Of a stretch of 64,000 bases of DNA, positions 45,609 to 56,137 are shown piece by piece. Position 1 is the first letter of the stretch, and the number at the start of each line of letters is the position of its first letter. This DNA comes from Symbiodinium kawagutii (lineage: Eukaryota > Sar > Dinophyceae > Suessiales > Symbiodiniaceae): the NCBI GenBank assembly GCA_009767595.1, contig VSDK01023575.1, positions 40,847 through 104,846 on the forward strand, given 5' to 3'. The position numbers and the translations under genes were made by a program. The notes beneath the pieces are model-generated. The model saw only the letters and a program-made list of their open reading frames with translations, searched no databases and was not told the origin of the DNA.

Positions 45609-45740
45609 AGCTAGGCGCTAGTGCAGCGCTAGCACCGCGCTAGCAAACTGATCTACTGGGAAAAAGTGATTCAGTGATCAGTTTTTCCAAAATGAAGTCG
45701 CGATTTCGCGCTAGCGTGGCGCTAGCACGGCGCTAGCAAA
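45609..45740. repeat. GCGCTAGC palindrome cluster
   Basis: The 8-bp palindrome GCGCTAGC, or its near form with GGCGCTAG, occurs about six times in two clusters (45613-45645 and 45709-45738) around GAAAAAGTGATTCAGTGATC. The clusters read the same on both strands. Confidence 0.8.
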
Positions 45741-46440
45741 AGTTACATTTCTGGGTGTTCAGAGGACATCTCCTTAGATGACCATCCATGTTACAGCTTG
45801 TTGCATTTAGGAATTCACTTTTTAGCAATTCATCATCCAAATCATCCAAAAACAGTGACACATCCCCTTCAGACGAGTGAACAAAAAGAGTGCAAAAGTC
45901 CCGCGGTAGTGTGTATTGCACCAAATGTTTGCATGAGGCAGTTTTTCTCACAATTTTGCAGGGTCTCCGCAAACAATTACGCCAAGCAGCGGGCCCCCAA
46001 CTAAATGAGTCTTTAACGTCATTTCTGGGAACAAACATTTTGACCATACGCCATATGATTTCTAAGGTCAATTTTCCCATGAACCCCCCAACCAATTTTC
46101 CTGCTGGATCATTTGAGTTGGGTTGTTTCATGGGAAAATCGACCTTGGAAACTCTGGTGTCTGTCAACATTGTACTGGGGTTCCCGCAAATGTTCCCATC
46201 GTTCCACTCATCTCCCAATTTGAAGCTGTTGATGTCCCTTTATCGTCCATGATGTCCCACAAACCGTTGCTTGGTTTCCTTCGCAGCCGATCATTTTCGG
46301 ATGCTTGGAGGTGTTCACCCTTGGCGCACCCGCTGCAGGTGGACCTTAAAGGTGAAACACCATCAATCTTCGGAAAAAAAGCAGCGTGCCATAGTTCCCT
46401 GCTTGGGACCCTTGACACATTAAGCAACGAGAAACAGGTT
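45741..46440. other. Unassigned frames with internal inverted repeat
   Basis: A 161-codon minus frame (45733-46218) contains SEGDVSLFLDDLDDELLKSE. Within it GGTCAATTTTCCCATGAA (46066) and TTCATGGGAAAATCGACC (46127) form an imperfect inverted repeat. Length is not beyond chance; no family. Confidence 0.3.
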
Positions 46441-47795
46441 GGTCAATGACTGGTTGGTGATTCATGAGCATAGGCTCGGGGGCTAATTTAGTGGCTACCC
46501 AATAGCAAACATCTCCAAACATGGGAAACGCTTCCACATGAGACTGTTTGATAGCGTCTAAAAACTTTGACATGACTGGACAGCAAGGGGCGGTGTTGCA
46601 GATTCACTGGACGGCTATATACACGGGTGATTCTGCACAGGTCGGTAATGAATTAATTACGCAGTGCTATGCAATTTTGCCCAGGCTTAATTCTTGTTTG
46701 GGATGTTGGGGCTTACACGACTACAGGGAATGATAGCAACCATGTTTATGGTCAATGACTTGATTCTTTCATTTTTTTGGGGGGGGGTTTTGCTTAGCCA
46801 TGGTAACGAAATACATACATCGTATATATACATACAAATACAACATAATGCAACTATTTACCTAGCTGGATTCAAAAAAAACATGATGCAATAGTAGGCG
46901 GGTAGGTAGACCTGCGTTTCATTGAAAGATATATAGAAAGTATCTTGCTCAGCGACTTCCAAGAGTGTACGCAGAGACTCGCAGGAACCATGGCACGTGC
47001 TCTAAGCTTGGAACCCCAGTCACTGGGACCTCTCAGCGTAAACCGAGAGACTATCCGGGTGATTTAGGGGGTTCTTGGGACGCACAGCTAGTTGGCGGAG
47101 ACAACTGCCTTTGCAGGAGTGAAAACAGTGAGAGTACAATCCCCAAGAGGTAGGATCCCTATATACATTTGCTTGAGTCAAGGGATTTGTCTACGGATCA
47201 TGTCGTAATGTTTAATTCCAGCTAAGGGATGAAGCCACCTGGATTGGTGAGCGTGTTGGTGTTGAGATGACACTACCATGACGAGCACAGAAGACAAACA
47301 TGTTTAAGAGCAAGTGATGAATTGTGTCTTTCAGAAATTATCTATGTGAATTAACTAAGTTTCTTGTTTAAACTGTTTTTGCTTAGTGGTCAAAAAACAA
47401 TTATAATGTGGTTTTTGAATGAGCATTTCTATAGCATTGTTGCTTTGATTTTGTTTTTTTTTGGTGTGTTGCGTTGATAAAATGTAATACATAATCTTTG
47501 TGACTTTTGTTTTGCATGAAGGTGGTGAACAACCAAATAATTTGAAACAAGAACTGTTTTCAAACAAACCATCCATTCTGATATCATCGAATATTCAACC
47601 CACAATCGATTGTTAGATGGATAAACCCAGATCGTTTATTATAGTGTTTTTCCGAACGAGCACCGTCCAAGAGATATTCAAGGATATGATCGATTAGTGT
47701 AAATCCAGATCATGCAATTTCAGCAGCTACATAGCCTCCCCGATTTTGTTTTGCGCCGAAGCGCTTACAAGAGCTCGTTGGAACATGTTGGAACT
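46440..47795. other. Spacer, no gene recognised
   Basis: Includes a G8 run at 46781, a GC-richer patch at 46960-47155 (plus frame DYPGDLGGSWDAQLVGGDNC) and AT-rich sequence. No gene is supported. Confidence 0.4.
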
Positions 47796-47800
47796 GCCAA

Positions 47801-47944
47801 CTAGTTTCTCGCGGTGTCTTCTAGGTTGTGTGAGATGAAGAGCACCCTGTTTTGAAAGAGGTAGAACTGCATTTCGGATGATTTCTCCTCGGCGGCCTCA
47901 CCGCAGAGGGTGATGTTTGTCTCTTGCTTAATGCAGGAAGCGCC
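47801..47944 (-). CDS. Candidate terminal exon, protein unknown
   Basis: The minus strand after CGTTCTGGCAG reads GASCIKQETNITLCGEAAEE, KSSEMQFYLFQNRVLFISHN, LEDTARN and a stop: 47 codons. If real it is a 3' end. Its start phase matches the end phase of the minus reading at 49374-49495. The plus strand has a competing acceptor (CTCGGCGGCCTCACCGCAG at 47904) with frame RVMFVSCLMQEAPCQNVHAN. Confidence 0.35.
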   Translation of the reverse strand, partial: GASCIKQETNITLCGEAAEEKSSEMQFYLFQNRVLFISHNLEDTARN

Positions 47945-48551
47945 CTGCCAGAACGTCCATGCGAATCGTGGTGCTTCTCAACTCACACCAAGATCTTCTA
48001 AAACCATGCTACCCAAGTGTGGAACACGCTGCGCCATGCTGTCAGGGAAGTGGCCCCGTTGTGATGAGACTACCAGCACTGCTCTCCATCATTGTTTGTT
48101 GTGCGAGAGATTAGTCCTTCAAAACAAGTAGGGTTTCCAGCATTGATCATTTGTATTGTGCCATTCGTGCATACAGGTAGGACCAAACAGATGATGATGA
48201 AGGGAAGCAAGCAATTGTAGGGTTACGCCACTAAACTATCATACGCCTTGTCGGGAAACCGCAATTTTATGACGGACGACTCATCAGTCAGGTACCAAAA
48301 TGATGGCACGAGCTTTTATGTTTGGTAGTAGACCATGTCATGGCTCAAAGTTCTTCCGGATTCTGACCCAGATATCCTTTGTTTTTTGCTATCCTCATCC
48401 TGTGATGGTAACAAGATGTAGCTAGTTACGTCGAAGCCGCATAGCAGCTTTACAAAAGGTCGTTTTTTCCTTTCTTAGTGCAGTTTTTGTCACCTTCGAC
48501 ATGGTGTATTTGATCTCTACCAGCACAACTGGTCATTCAAGTTTGTACCAC

Positions 48552-48641
48552 CTCAATCAGTGGACGACTGTGCCATTGGCCAGCGATCATCTCCGTGGGC
48601 AGCACCAAGATGTTTTTTCAAATGTTGGGGGTGCCAATAGG
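48552..48641 (+). CDS. Candidate exon ending at family A copy 19
   Basis: The plus strand after ACCACCTCAATCAG reads WTTVPLASDHLRGQHQDVFS then NVGGAN and meets the element at AATAG/GGTGTT. On the far side the plus strand can continue as NQGIIACHPISLRCF. The minus strand across the same junction hits a stop, so plus is favoured here. Function unknown. Confidence 0.3.
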
Positions 48642-48743
48642 GTGTTTCTTAAGCCATGGGGAGCCCCAAAGCTATGGTTGGCTTATGACTATAAATGACT
48701 CATAAAGGATGATGACCTGGGCTACCCCTATTTTAAGAAACCC
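48641..48743. mobile_element. Family A element (copy 19)
   Basis: Left arm GGTGTTTCTTAAGCCATGGG, core GCTATGGTTGGCTTATGACT then AAAGGATGATG, right arm CTACCCCTATTTTAAGAAAC. Confidence 0.85.
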
Positions 48744-48935
48744 TATTGGATGCTTGAGATAGTACCAACCAAGGCATTATTGCTTGTCATCCAATTTCTT
48801 TGAGATGTTTTAGATAAGGGAGCCTGACCAACCCCTTTGCTTACCATGAAATAGAAGGTAACCAGCTGGTTTCTACCAGCCAGTTGTAACTGGGCTTGGT
48901 TTATAAAGCGAACTGGAAGGGTAGGGAACCATTAC

Positions 48936-49031
48936 CGTTGGTAGTTTAAAACATTTGTTGTTTTCTCTATTAAGTATTAACAAATGGTTGGTTGACTGAT
49001 ATTTTTCATAGGGGTTGAAACCACCAACCAG
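48936..49031. mobile_element. Family C element (copy 5)
   Basis: Left arm GTTGGTAGTTTAAAACATTT, core AACAAATGGTTGGTTGACTG, right arm AGGGGTTGAAACCACCAACC then AG. Confidence 0.8.
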
Positions 49032-49373
49032 TTGTGTCATTGATGGTCTTGTGCCTCCCGCTCGCGAACCTAAGACCTAGATACTGGTTTCAATCGTCGA
49101 GCAACGGAGCAGGCACAACGCAAGGATCAACGCGACCACTTACACGAGTAGACGATCAACCTACTTTTCCTACTCCTCAATCAACTGGAGACTGTCTTGG
49201 GTGCCCATAAATCAAAAGCAGCAAACAAGTTTGCTTGTTTCCTCAATCAGGTATCAATTATGTTGGGAGACTCACAGATTGAGTACTCTGATGGTGTGGG
49301 ATTGGGTATGGACTTCTAGTTATGCCATTTGTTACGCTATCCATGACTCACCCGTTTTCACCCATACGCCCAC

Positions 49374-49495
49374 CTTCTCTGCCAGCGACCCCGACTGCTG
49401 AGCCACCCCACCACACCCGAAGGGTGTGGGCCGGGGGTGCGGGACCTGGTCGTCGAGGTCGACCAGCTCCTCATCGCAGTGGCCACAGGTCAGAC
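49374..49495. CDS. Candidate exon, strand unresolved
   Basis: A strongly GC-rich 122-base island. Plus: acceptor CACCTTCTCTGCCAG and donor GGCCACAG/GTCAGA (49386-49488), frame LLSHPTTPEGCGPGVRDLVV then EVDQLLIAVAT. Minus (49374-49495): frame LTCGHCDEELVDLDDQVPHP then GCGGVAQQSGSLAEK, donor GAGAAG/GTGGGC. The plus splice sites are better. The minus frame has a CGHC pair. Confidence 0.4.
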
Positions 49496-49832
49496 CTCAT
49501 TGACCAACAGGGGCTGAGGGTCTACCCATCACTGTCAACCTGATTGTTCGTCATCAACGAGACCCTACCGTTCCAGTTACCTAGTGGGTAACCACCCTTC
49601 CAGTTACCGTATGTGGAACCAGCTGGTTTCTAGGATTGTTGTAACTGGGGTCAGTTGCCTACTATTTCATGGTAACTGGAAGAATAGGGAAACTTCCTGA
49701 AAAAGAAACAAAAAACATCAAAAAACACTATCATTGGTTTTTTTGTGGAGCATCAGAACGATCCACTTGATACCTGTTCACCATCGGGAAGACCAATCTC
49801 CAAGTAATGTCGAAGTTGGAAAGCACTCAAAT

Positions 49833-49933
49833 GGTGATTTCTCAACATAGGGATACCCCCAAATCGTCCAATAATCGCCATTTACAGCCCACAGGAATAA
49901 AGCATTCATTTTTTGGGTCCCCTGTGGCTGACC
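49833..49933. mobile_element. Family A element (copy 20)
   Basis: Left arm GGTGATTTCTCAACATAGGG, core CCCAAATCGTCCAATAATCG, right arm decayed (GGGTCCCCTGTGGCTGACC). Confidence 0.75.
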
Positions 49934-50108
49934 CCAATACTGGCGGTGTGTCCAGGCTACTGATTTCCCTTGACTGGAGAGTTCTTGCTTAGCATCACAG
50001 TTATGGTGAGTGTTGATCATCGCCTACAAAAAATCCAATCCTTGGGCTATTTTATATGGAGCTCTCCATCCAGTAGTGGTTTTGCGTTCTTGCCAATTCT
50101 GGACACCT

Positions 50109-50162
50109 TTATATATATATATAATTATATATATATCTATTTATTTATTTATACACATGTAT
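50109..50162. repeat. TA-rich microsatellite
   Basis: TA tract passing into TTTATTTATTTATA. Confidence 0.85.
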
Positions 50163-51087
50163 ATATTGATATGTTTTACAATGGGGAGATAGACAAAAAG
50201 TACAGAAGCACCAACTGGATACATGGGTTTCCTGTCAACTATTTTCGTGGATGATGCTTTCTTAAGCTCAACAGCTATGATCATTTTGATGGAAACTGTG
50301 AGTGAATTGTGTGTTTGTATCATGCACATTGGTTGATTCATATCTCAGTAAATTGAAGAGTACTAACCTTGCTTGGGGTATGTTGGGATGCCTCTAGTTT
50401 TGGTGCTTGACCACAATCGACAGTGGTTTAACCCTGAACACTGATGAGCAACAAGAACAGTTCATCAACAGCAACCCATTCAACAGGAAGAACAGCAACC
50501 AGAACCGAAACCAAGACTTGCTTGAGGCTCATCGAAAAAGAACCGTTTTGTTGCAGGGAGTTGCCAGTCCATATTATTCGAAAATCATCCAAGAACGAAT
50601 GCACTCATCATTTTTAGACATTTGGTTTCCACCATAGCTGTACCCCTATATAGCTATGTTTCTTTGTGGAGTGTCTTGGGATTACCAGATGGACCGTTGT
50701 TGTTATGATCCCCTGGCCTACTATGAGCGACTATAGCTTTGACCTGTGAGGTATTCGCCAGTCAATGCTTCGGCCACTGCTCGTATCTAGATTTCCGTAG
50801 CACCGCGCGGTGGGGTCAGTTGACAAGCCCAGGCCAGAAATTCACCATATAGCGATGCAATAGGAAACCTTGAGTCGACCCTGAGTATGAAGCCCTCATG
50901 CGTGTGGCCGGGGGGCAGTAAGTTTGGTTTGAAGGGAGTTGATTTGTGTTTTTTTGGAAATCTCCAATGATAAATGCACCGACCCCCCGCAGATGTTTGA
51001 AATGTTCATTGTGATGTCTGCAGTTTGTTTGAGGTATCAATGGTGTACCACTCCCATTGCTATTCATTCCAGCTTACTTTTTGCCCC

Positions 51088-51183
51088 TCATGGCCATAGT
51101 TTCGCCATGTTTCTGGATCTTTCGGGGTCGTAAAATCCGGGCATATCACGCAGCTCTGCCAGGACATGACTGCTTTGCACCTC
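51088..51183 (-). CDS. Candidate exon, protein unknown
   Basis: The minus strand after a good acceptor CTACAACAGCTTCCAG reads EVQSSHVLAELRDMPGFYDP then ERSRNMAKLWP and a stop, 31 codons. A GC donor (ACATG/GCGAAA) could end it earlier. Coding-like composition; not recognised. Confidence 0.35.
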   Translation of the reverse strand, partial: EVQSSHVLAELRDMPGFYDPERSRNMAKLWP

Positions 51184-51282
51184 CTGGAAGCTGTTGTAGT
51201 GACATGGCCCTTCAGCTGATCCCACGGCACACCTCTGTCATAGTTGGGACATGAACCATTGGTTTTCAGTGTCTGTTTGTGT

Positions 51283-51397
51283 GTGTATGGGTCAATATCA
51301 ATCAACAATAAGGGGAGATCATAACCAACAATAATAATAGGACAACAATGGTTACTGATGGGGGAACCAGGGGTACAGGGTTTTGACCCATAGCCAT
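51283..51397. mobile_element. Family B element (copy 8)
   Basis: Left end GTGTATGGGTCAATATCAAT, inner GGGGGAACCAGGGGTACAGG, right end GTTTTGACCCATAGCCATGT. TGTGTG lies on both sides. Excision as GTCAAT...CCATAG would remove 103 bases. Confidence 0.9.
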
Positions 51398-51569
51398 GTG
51401 TGTCCAATGTTTCTTTGTTTTTTTTTCCTCAGCTGCAACTTTGACCATTGGGTATTTGCGCTTGTCAAGGTGCGCTGGATGCAGAGAAGAGAGCCATGTG
51501 CTGAGCTGCACCCAATTGTTCAGCGCAGGGTCATTGGTAATGGCCAATGGACAATTTCATACAATTTCA

Positions 51570-51860
51570 AGGGTTCAATCTGAAACCCAGGGTTTGAAGG
51601 GGAGACCCAGGGTTTCCTGAAATCCTGGGTTTGTTGATGCATACTGATGTTCGTTGTTAATGCTCGACTTCGCTGCATCATCTACTTTTGCTACTTGACG
51701 AATCATTTGCCAAACCCATGATCTTAATTCCCGAAGAAACGTGCCAAAAAAACGACAAAAACTGTGACGAGTTTGGGGTCTTAACCCGTGTTTTAAAACA
51801 TGGGTTATCACGGGTAAATCATGGGTTCGTCACGGGTAAATCACGGGCTTGATTTGTTTC
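51570..51860. other. Frame flanked by CACGGGTAAATCA repeats
   Basis: A 78-codon minus frame (HSFCRFFGTFLRELRSWVWQ, MIRQVAKVDDAAKSS) lies between CCCAGGGTTT repeats (51587-51632) and three ATCACGGGTAAATCA-type units (51804-51850). No family recognised. Confidence 0.25.
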
Positions 51861-51899
51861 AGCAAAAACCCAGGTTTCCTTCATATATACCACTCCAAT

Positions 51900-53430
51900 T
51901 CTTCATGTCAGGGAGCAGCCTGACAAACCCGAGCCGGTTACCATTAATTGCCTAATATTGCTAATAATATCAAGCAAGGCTACGCAATGTACAATTTAGT
52001 AAAGGGAACTAATGCTGAACCGGGTATGTTTGTATTTACTTTGGATATCTTTGGATATAGTCTGCTGTTATGACCCATGAACTGGGATTATTCATGAAGC
52101 AACCTGCGCGTTTTCTTCTTCGCATCCTTTTTTTGCCACCGCCGCCCTGACAAACGATGGACATCGTAGAAACGTCAAAAAGAATTGAATGCCGTCGCTG
52201 TCGGGTCAGGAAAAGGCTGCACATTTAGTGGGTAAATCAAAACACAATTGGGTCGATGGTGCGGATGGCATCAATGAAATGGGTTCCAAAATCATTTTTG
52301 CGGGCCCGGCACTGCCTTACTTAGTGGCAGAGTGCCCACTCAATGATAAACCATTGTTGATGATGATGATTTTCCGATTTCGCCATTTATAAACCACCAT
52401 GAACCTTTTGATCATCATCAATAATCATTCCGCAGCATGAGCTGTCATCTAACATAAACCAGTACTAGACATGATTAATTGTCATGAGTCATGAACCACT
52501 AGCCAACAGAACTAGTGAATGGTCATTAAGTAATATGAGCCGCTGTAAACCACCACTTAGCATGGTTGATGGTTATTTTAATTACTTTTCTAAAAACGCT
52601 AGGTTGACCATCAGACTGAATGTAAAATGGGGTGATCACGGCGCTATTGCTACGTTGGGGTGGCGGCGTGAATATGAAATCGTGGGTAAAGATGTTCGAC
52701 AATGTTCGGCATAGCAAATGGTTGATCAATTGATTATGTTTTATGTCGTTCTGATTGCATATTTTTGTTGATTGATGCCGCCGCAAAGATTCACAACATG
52801 CGTTTGTAACAATGGTTGTGTTGTGGTTAGTGGGAGTTCATGATGACCATTGATGGTTATTGATGTTTGTTGATAGTTGTTGTTGTTGGCCATAGTTCAA
52901 TATTGTCAACTTGTTGATAGTCGCAAATGGTAAATGATGGCTCGTGATATGCTGATTGGCAAAATTTGTAGATGGTTTAGCATGAAATTGTGTCAGAATT
53001 TGTGGGAAAGACACACTTGGATACAATCGGCATGAAACATTTTTTTGCAGTTGTGTTTTTCTTCAAGAGGATTGTGATGTTTGTCCAACTTGGTAACTGG
53101 GTGAAAGAATTTCAATCGAAACCTAGTGCAAACCTGGTGAACAACCGATTGTTCATCTTCCAGATGTCAAGTGTGGGGGTTGTCGCTGGTATATCCAACC
53201 AACTCAACCAGCCAAACTTGCTGCAAACAGGCCCACTTCTCTTGTCATACCATGCAGTGCAAGGCGGGCGGCTGCTTTCGCACGGGAAAAGTGAGAGAAA
53301 TACCACTTTCCCCATCCAAAGACGGGAGGGTGATAAGTAAGAAAACATGAAACTTGACGAAACATGATGAGACTGATGAGACATCTCGTTTCTTGTGACA
53401 GCCTCGTGGCAAGGCCATTGATCATGAAGT
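51900..53430. other. Spacer upstream of the FG-GAP exons
   Basis: AT-leaning. Short frames at 52189-52392 and 52990-53340 (plus) are not distinguishable from chance. Confidence 0.35.
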
Positions 53431-53454
53431 CAGACTTCGCTCGCCCGAACGCAG

Positions 53455-53475
53455 CTTCGAAGATAAGTTTGGGAG
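53455..53475 (+). CDS. FG-GAP protein, exon a (micro-exon)
   Basis: A 21-base stretch between CCGAACGCAG and GGGAG/GCGCCC, reading FEDKFG plus two bases of the next codon. Joined to the next exon it gives FEDKFGRSVSISGG, the canonical start of an FG-GAP blade. The donor is GC with the AG/GC context known for GC-AG introns. The 2,346-base intron that follows contains family A copy 21 and the 98-bp array. Being so short, the call depends on phase and motif fit. Confidence 0.4.
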
Positions 53476-53742
53476 GCGCCCTGATGAAGAAGCTGACTGC
53501 TAATGGTCAATGGCTGGGTGTAGCGTCCGTAACAAGCAAAATCTATGAATTTCATTGAAGATCTAGCAGCCCCAGATAAGGATGAGTCATTACCAACAAT
53601 CCAATCATGCGAATGTTTTTAGATCCCAAGTTTTGTCATTTTTTGGATGTGACATGCCTGGGAGGAGATTTTGGATCAGGTTTAGATGTTTTGGGCACTC
53701 TTGGACCTAGGAACTCTCCCCAGTTGTGCCGGTCCGATGTGT

Positions 53743-53834
53743 GTGTTTCTCAAGTCATAGGGATACCCCCAAGTCATCTAGTTGTTAACTACTCAACCAC
53801 CCATTTTTAGGACTTCCCTATTTTAAGAAACCAC
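53743..53834. mobile_element. Family A element (copy 21)
   Basis: Left arm TGTTTCTCAAGTCATAGGGA, core CCCCCAAGTCATCTAG, right arm CTTCCCTATTTTAAGAAACC. ATGTG flanks both ends. Confidence 0.8.
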
Positions 53835-54129
53835 CATGTGGGGGCATTGGAGTCAACTAGCCCATCGGTGTGCCTTGCATAATGCGTTGCTGGCCAAACT
53901 ACCTGGTAGGTAGATAATTTGATGCTTCGAATGTTTGAATGGCTCTGAACGTTCTTCACCCAACTCCGCAACTGTGCACAACAATTGATCGGATCAATTC
54001 TAGGCATGCAGATTGGTACATGAAAGTACCCCTTGAATGTCAATGGCAACATTTTTTTACTGAAATACAAAGCTGGTTCTGTTTGCAAACCATTGCTGTA
54101 ATTAGCAAAGTCATTGGCATTTGAAAATG

Positions 54130-55768
54130 AAGTCATTAGCTAAATCATTAGCAAAGTCATTGGTTAATTCATTTATCAACCTAGCCTAGCTAATACTTCA
54201 TTTTATTAGGAAATCAATCAACCTAGCCTGGCTAATGACTTCATTTTCATTAGCTAATCAATCAACCTAGCCTGGCTAACATCCTCATTAGCAAAGGCAT
54301 TAGCTAATTCATTAATGAACCTAGCCGAGCTAATGACTTCCTTTTCATTGACTAATCAATCAACCTAGCCTGGCTAACATCCTCATTAGCAAAGGCATTA
54401 GCTAATTCATTAATGAACCTAGCCGAGCTAATGACTTCCTTTTCATTGACTAATCAATCAACCTAGCCTGGCTAACATCCTCATTAGCAAAGGCATTAGC
54501 TAATTCATTAATGAACCTAGCCGAGCTAATGACTTCCTTTTCATTGACTAATCAATCAACCTAGCCTGGCTAACATCCTCATTAGCAAAGGCATTAGCTA
54601 ATTCATTAATCAACCTAGCCGAGCTAATGACTTCCTTTTCATTCGCTAATCAATCAGCCCAGCCTGGCTAACATCCTGATTAGCAAAGGCATTAGCTAAT
54701 TCATTAATGAACCTAGCCTAGCTAATGACGTCCTTTTCATTAGCTAATCAATCAACCTAGCCTGGCTAACATCCTCATTAGCAAAGGCATTAGCTAATTC
54801 ATTAATCAACCTAGCCTAGCTAATGACTTCCTTTTCATTCGCTAATCAATCAACCTAGCCTGGCTAACATCCTGATTAGCTAAGGCATTAGCTAACTCAT
54901 TAATCAACCTAGCCTAGCTAATGACTTCCTTTTCATTCGCTAATCAATCAACCTAGCCTGGCTAACATCCTCATTAGCAAAGGCATTAGCTAATTCATTA
55001 ATTAACCTAGCCCAGCTAATGACTTCCTTTTCATTCGCTAATCAATCAACCCAGCCTGGCTAACATCCTGATTAGCAAAGGCATTAGCTAATTCATTAAT
55101 GAACCTAGCCTAGCTAATGACTTCCTTTTCATTAGCTAATCAATCAACCTAGCCTGGCTAACATCCTGATTAGCAAAGGCATTAGCTAATTCATTAATCA
55201 ACCTAGCCTAGCTAATGACTTCCTTTTCATTCGCTAATCAATCAACCTAGCCTGGCTAACATCCTCATTAGCAAAGGCATTAGCTAATTCATTAATGAAC
55301 CTAGCCTAGCTAATGACTTCCTTTTCATTAGCTAATCAATCAACCTAGCCTGGCTAACATCCTCATTAGCAAAGGCATTAGCTAATTCATTAATCAACCT
55401 AGCCTAGCTAATGACGTCCTTTTCATTAGCTAATCAATCAACCTACCCTGGCTAACATCCTCATTAGCAAAGGCATTAGCTAATTCATTAATCAACCTAG
55501 CCTAGCTAATGACGTCCTTTTCATTCGCTAATCAATCAACCTAGCCTGGCTAACATCCTCATTAGCAAAGGCATTAGCTAATTCATTAATCAACCTAGCC
55601 TAGCTAATGACGTCCTTTTCATTAGCTAATCAATCAACCTAGCCTGGCTAAAATCCTCATTAGCAAAGGCATTAGCTAATTCATTAGTCAACCTAGCCTA
55701 GCTAATGACGTCCTTTTCATTAGCTAATCAATCAACCTAGCCTGGCTAACAGCCTATCCTAGCTTATG
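54130..55768. repeat. 98-bp tandem array, about 16 copies
   Basis: CCTAGCCTGGCTAACATCCT recurs at 54364, 54462 and 54560, exactly 98 bases apart, and on to about 55750. Each unit has two related parts of about 54 and 44 bases, both starting CCTAGCC and ending near TAATCAATCAA or ATTAATCAA, so the unit itself arose by duplication. Later units alternate between CTTCC/CGTCC and GACTAATC/TCGCTAATC variants. It lies inside the proposed FG-GAP intron. Confidence 0.95.
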
Positions 55769-55821
55769 TTAGTTGTTGGAAGTACCACATGAGGTCGTTG
55801 CTTCCCACGGGTCCTCGGCAG

Positions 55822-55849
55822 GAGTGTGTCCATTTCAGGCGGGGCAGCG
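55822..55849 (+). CDS. FG-GAP protein, exon b (micro-exon)
   Basis: A 28-base exon between GTCCTCGGCAG and GGCAGCG/GTGGCT, reading SVSISGGAA. It enters in phase 2 (completing the Arg of FGR) and leaves in phase 0, directly ahead of VGAPGD in the next exon. SVSISG.. is the first strand of an FG-GAP blade. It sits just after the 98-bp array. Confidence 0.5.
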
Positions 55850-55914
55850 GTGGCTCGGGGACGTGCGAAGGTTGAGTGTCCCTGGATACTCCATGGGAAG
55901 GTTGCCTCGTGTGT

Positions 55915-56021
55915 AGGGTTTCTAAAGCCAGTTTGGGGATCCCAAAATTGTTGTTTGACTACTATAGATGCTTAAGAAACAGGATGATAAGTGGGGGTAC
56001 CCTATGACTTGAGAAACCACC
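55915..56021. mobile_element. Family A element (copy 22)
   Basis: Left arm AGGGTTTCTAAAGCCAG, core AAAATTGTTGTTTGACTACT, right arm GGGTACCCTATGACTTGAGA then AACCACC. Family B copy 9 follows immediately. Confidence 0.8.
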
Positions 56022-56137
56022 ATGTGGCTATGAGTCAGTATTAACCATCAACAATGGGGGACAGTAACCAACAATAGGGAACACAATGGTCAATGATGGC
56101 ACACCAGGGGGGTACAGGGTGAACTGACCCACCGCCA
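56022..56137. mobile_element. Family B element (copy 9)
   Basis: Left end ATGTGGCTATGAGTCAGTAT, core AACAATGGGGGACAGTAACC, right end GGGTGAACTGACCCACCGCC then ATGT. CATGT is found at both borders. Confidence 0.85.

Noticed and set aside
53364..53558. Continuous plus frame with KKLTANG as an FG-GAP exon
   Set aside because: KKLTANG resembles the AKLTADDG link, but it lies after the preferred micro-exon (53455-53475) in a different frame and cannot be joined in phase with exon b.
54130..55768. 98-bp array as a CRISPR or centromere array
   Set aside because: There are no unique spacers, so it is not CRISPR. It is short and apparently intronic, so a centromere role has no support.
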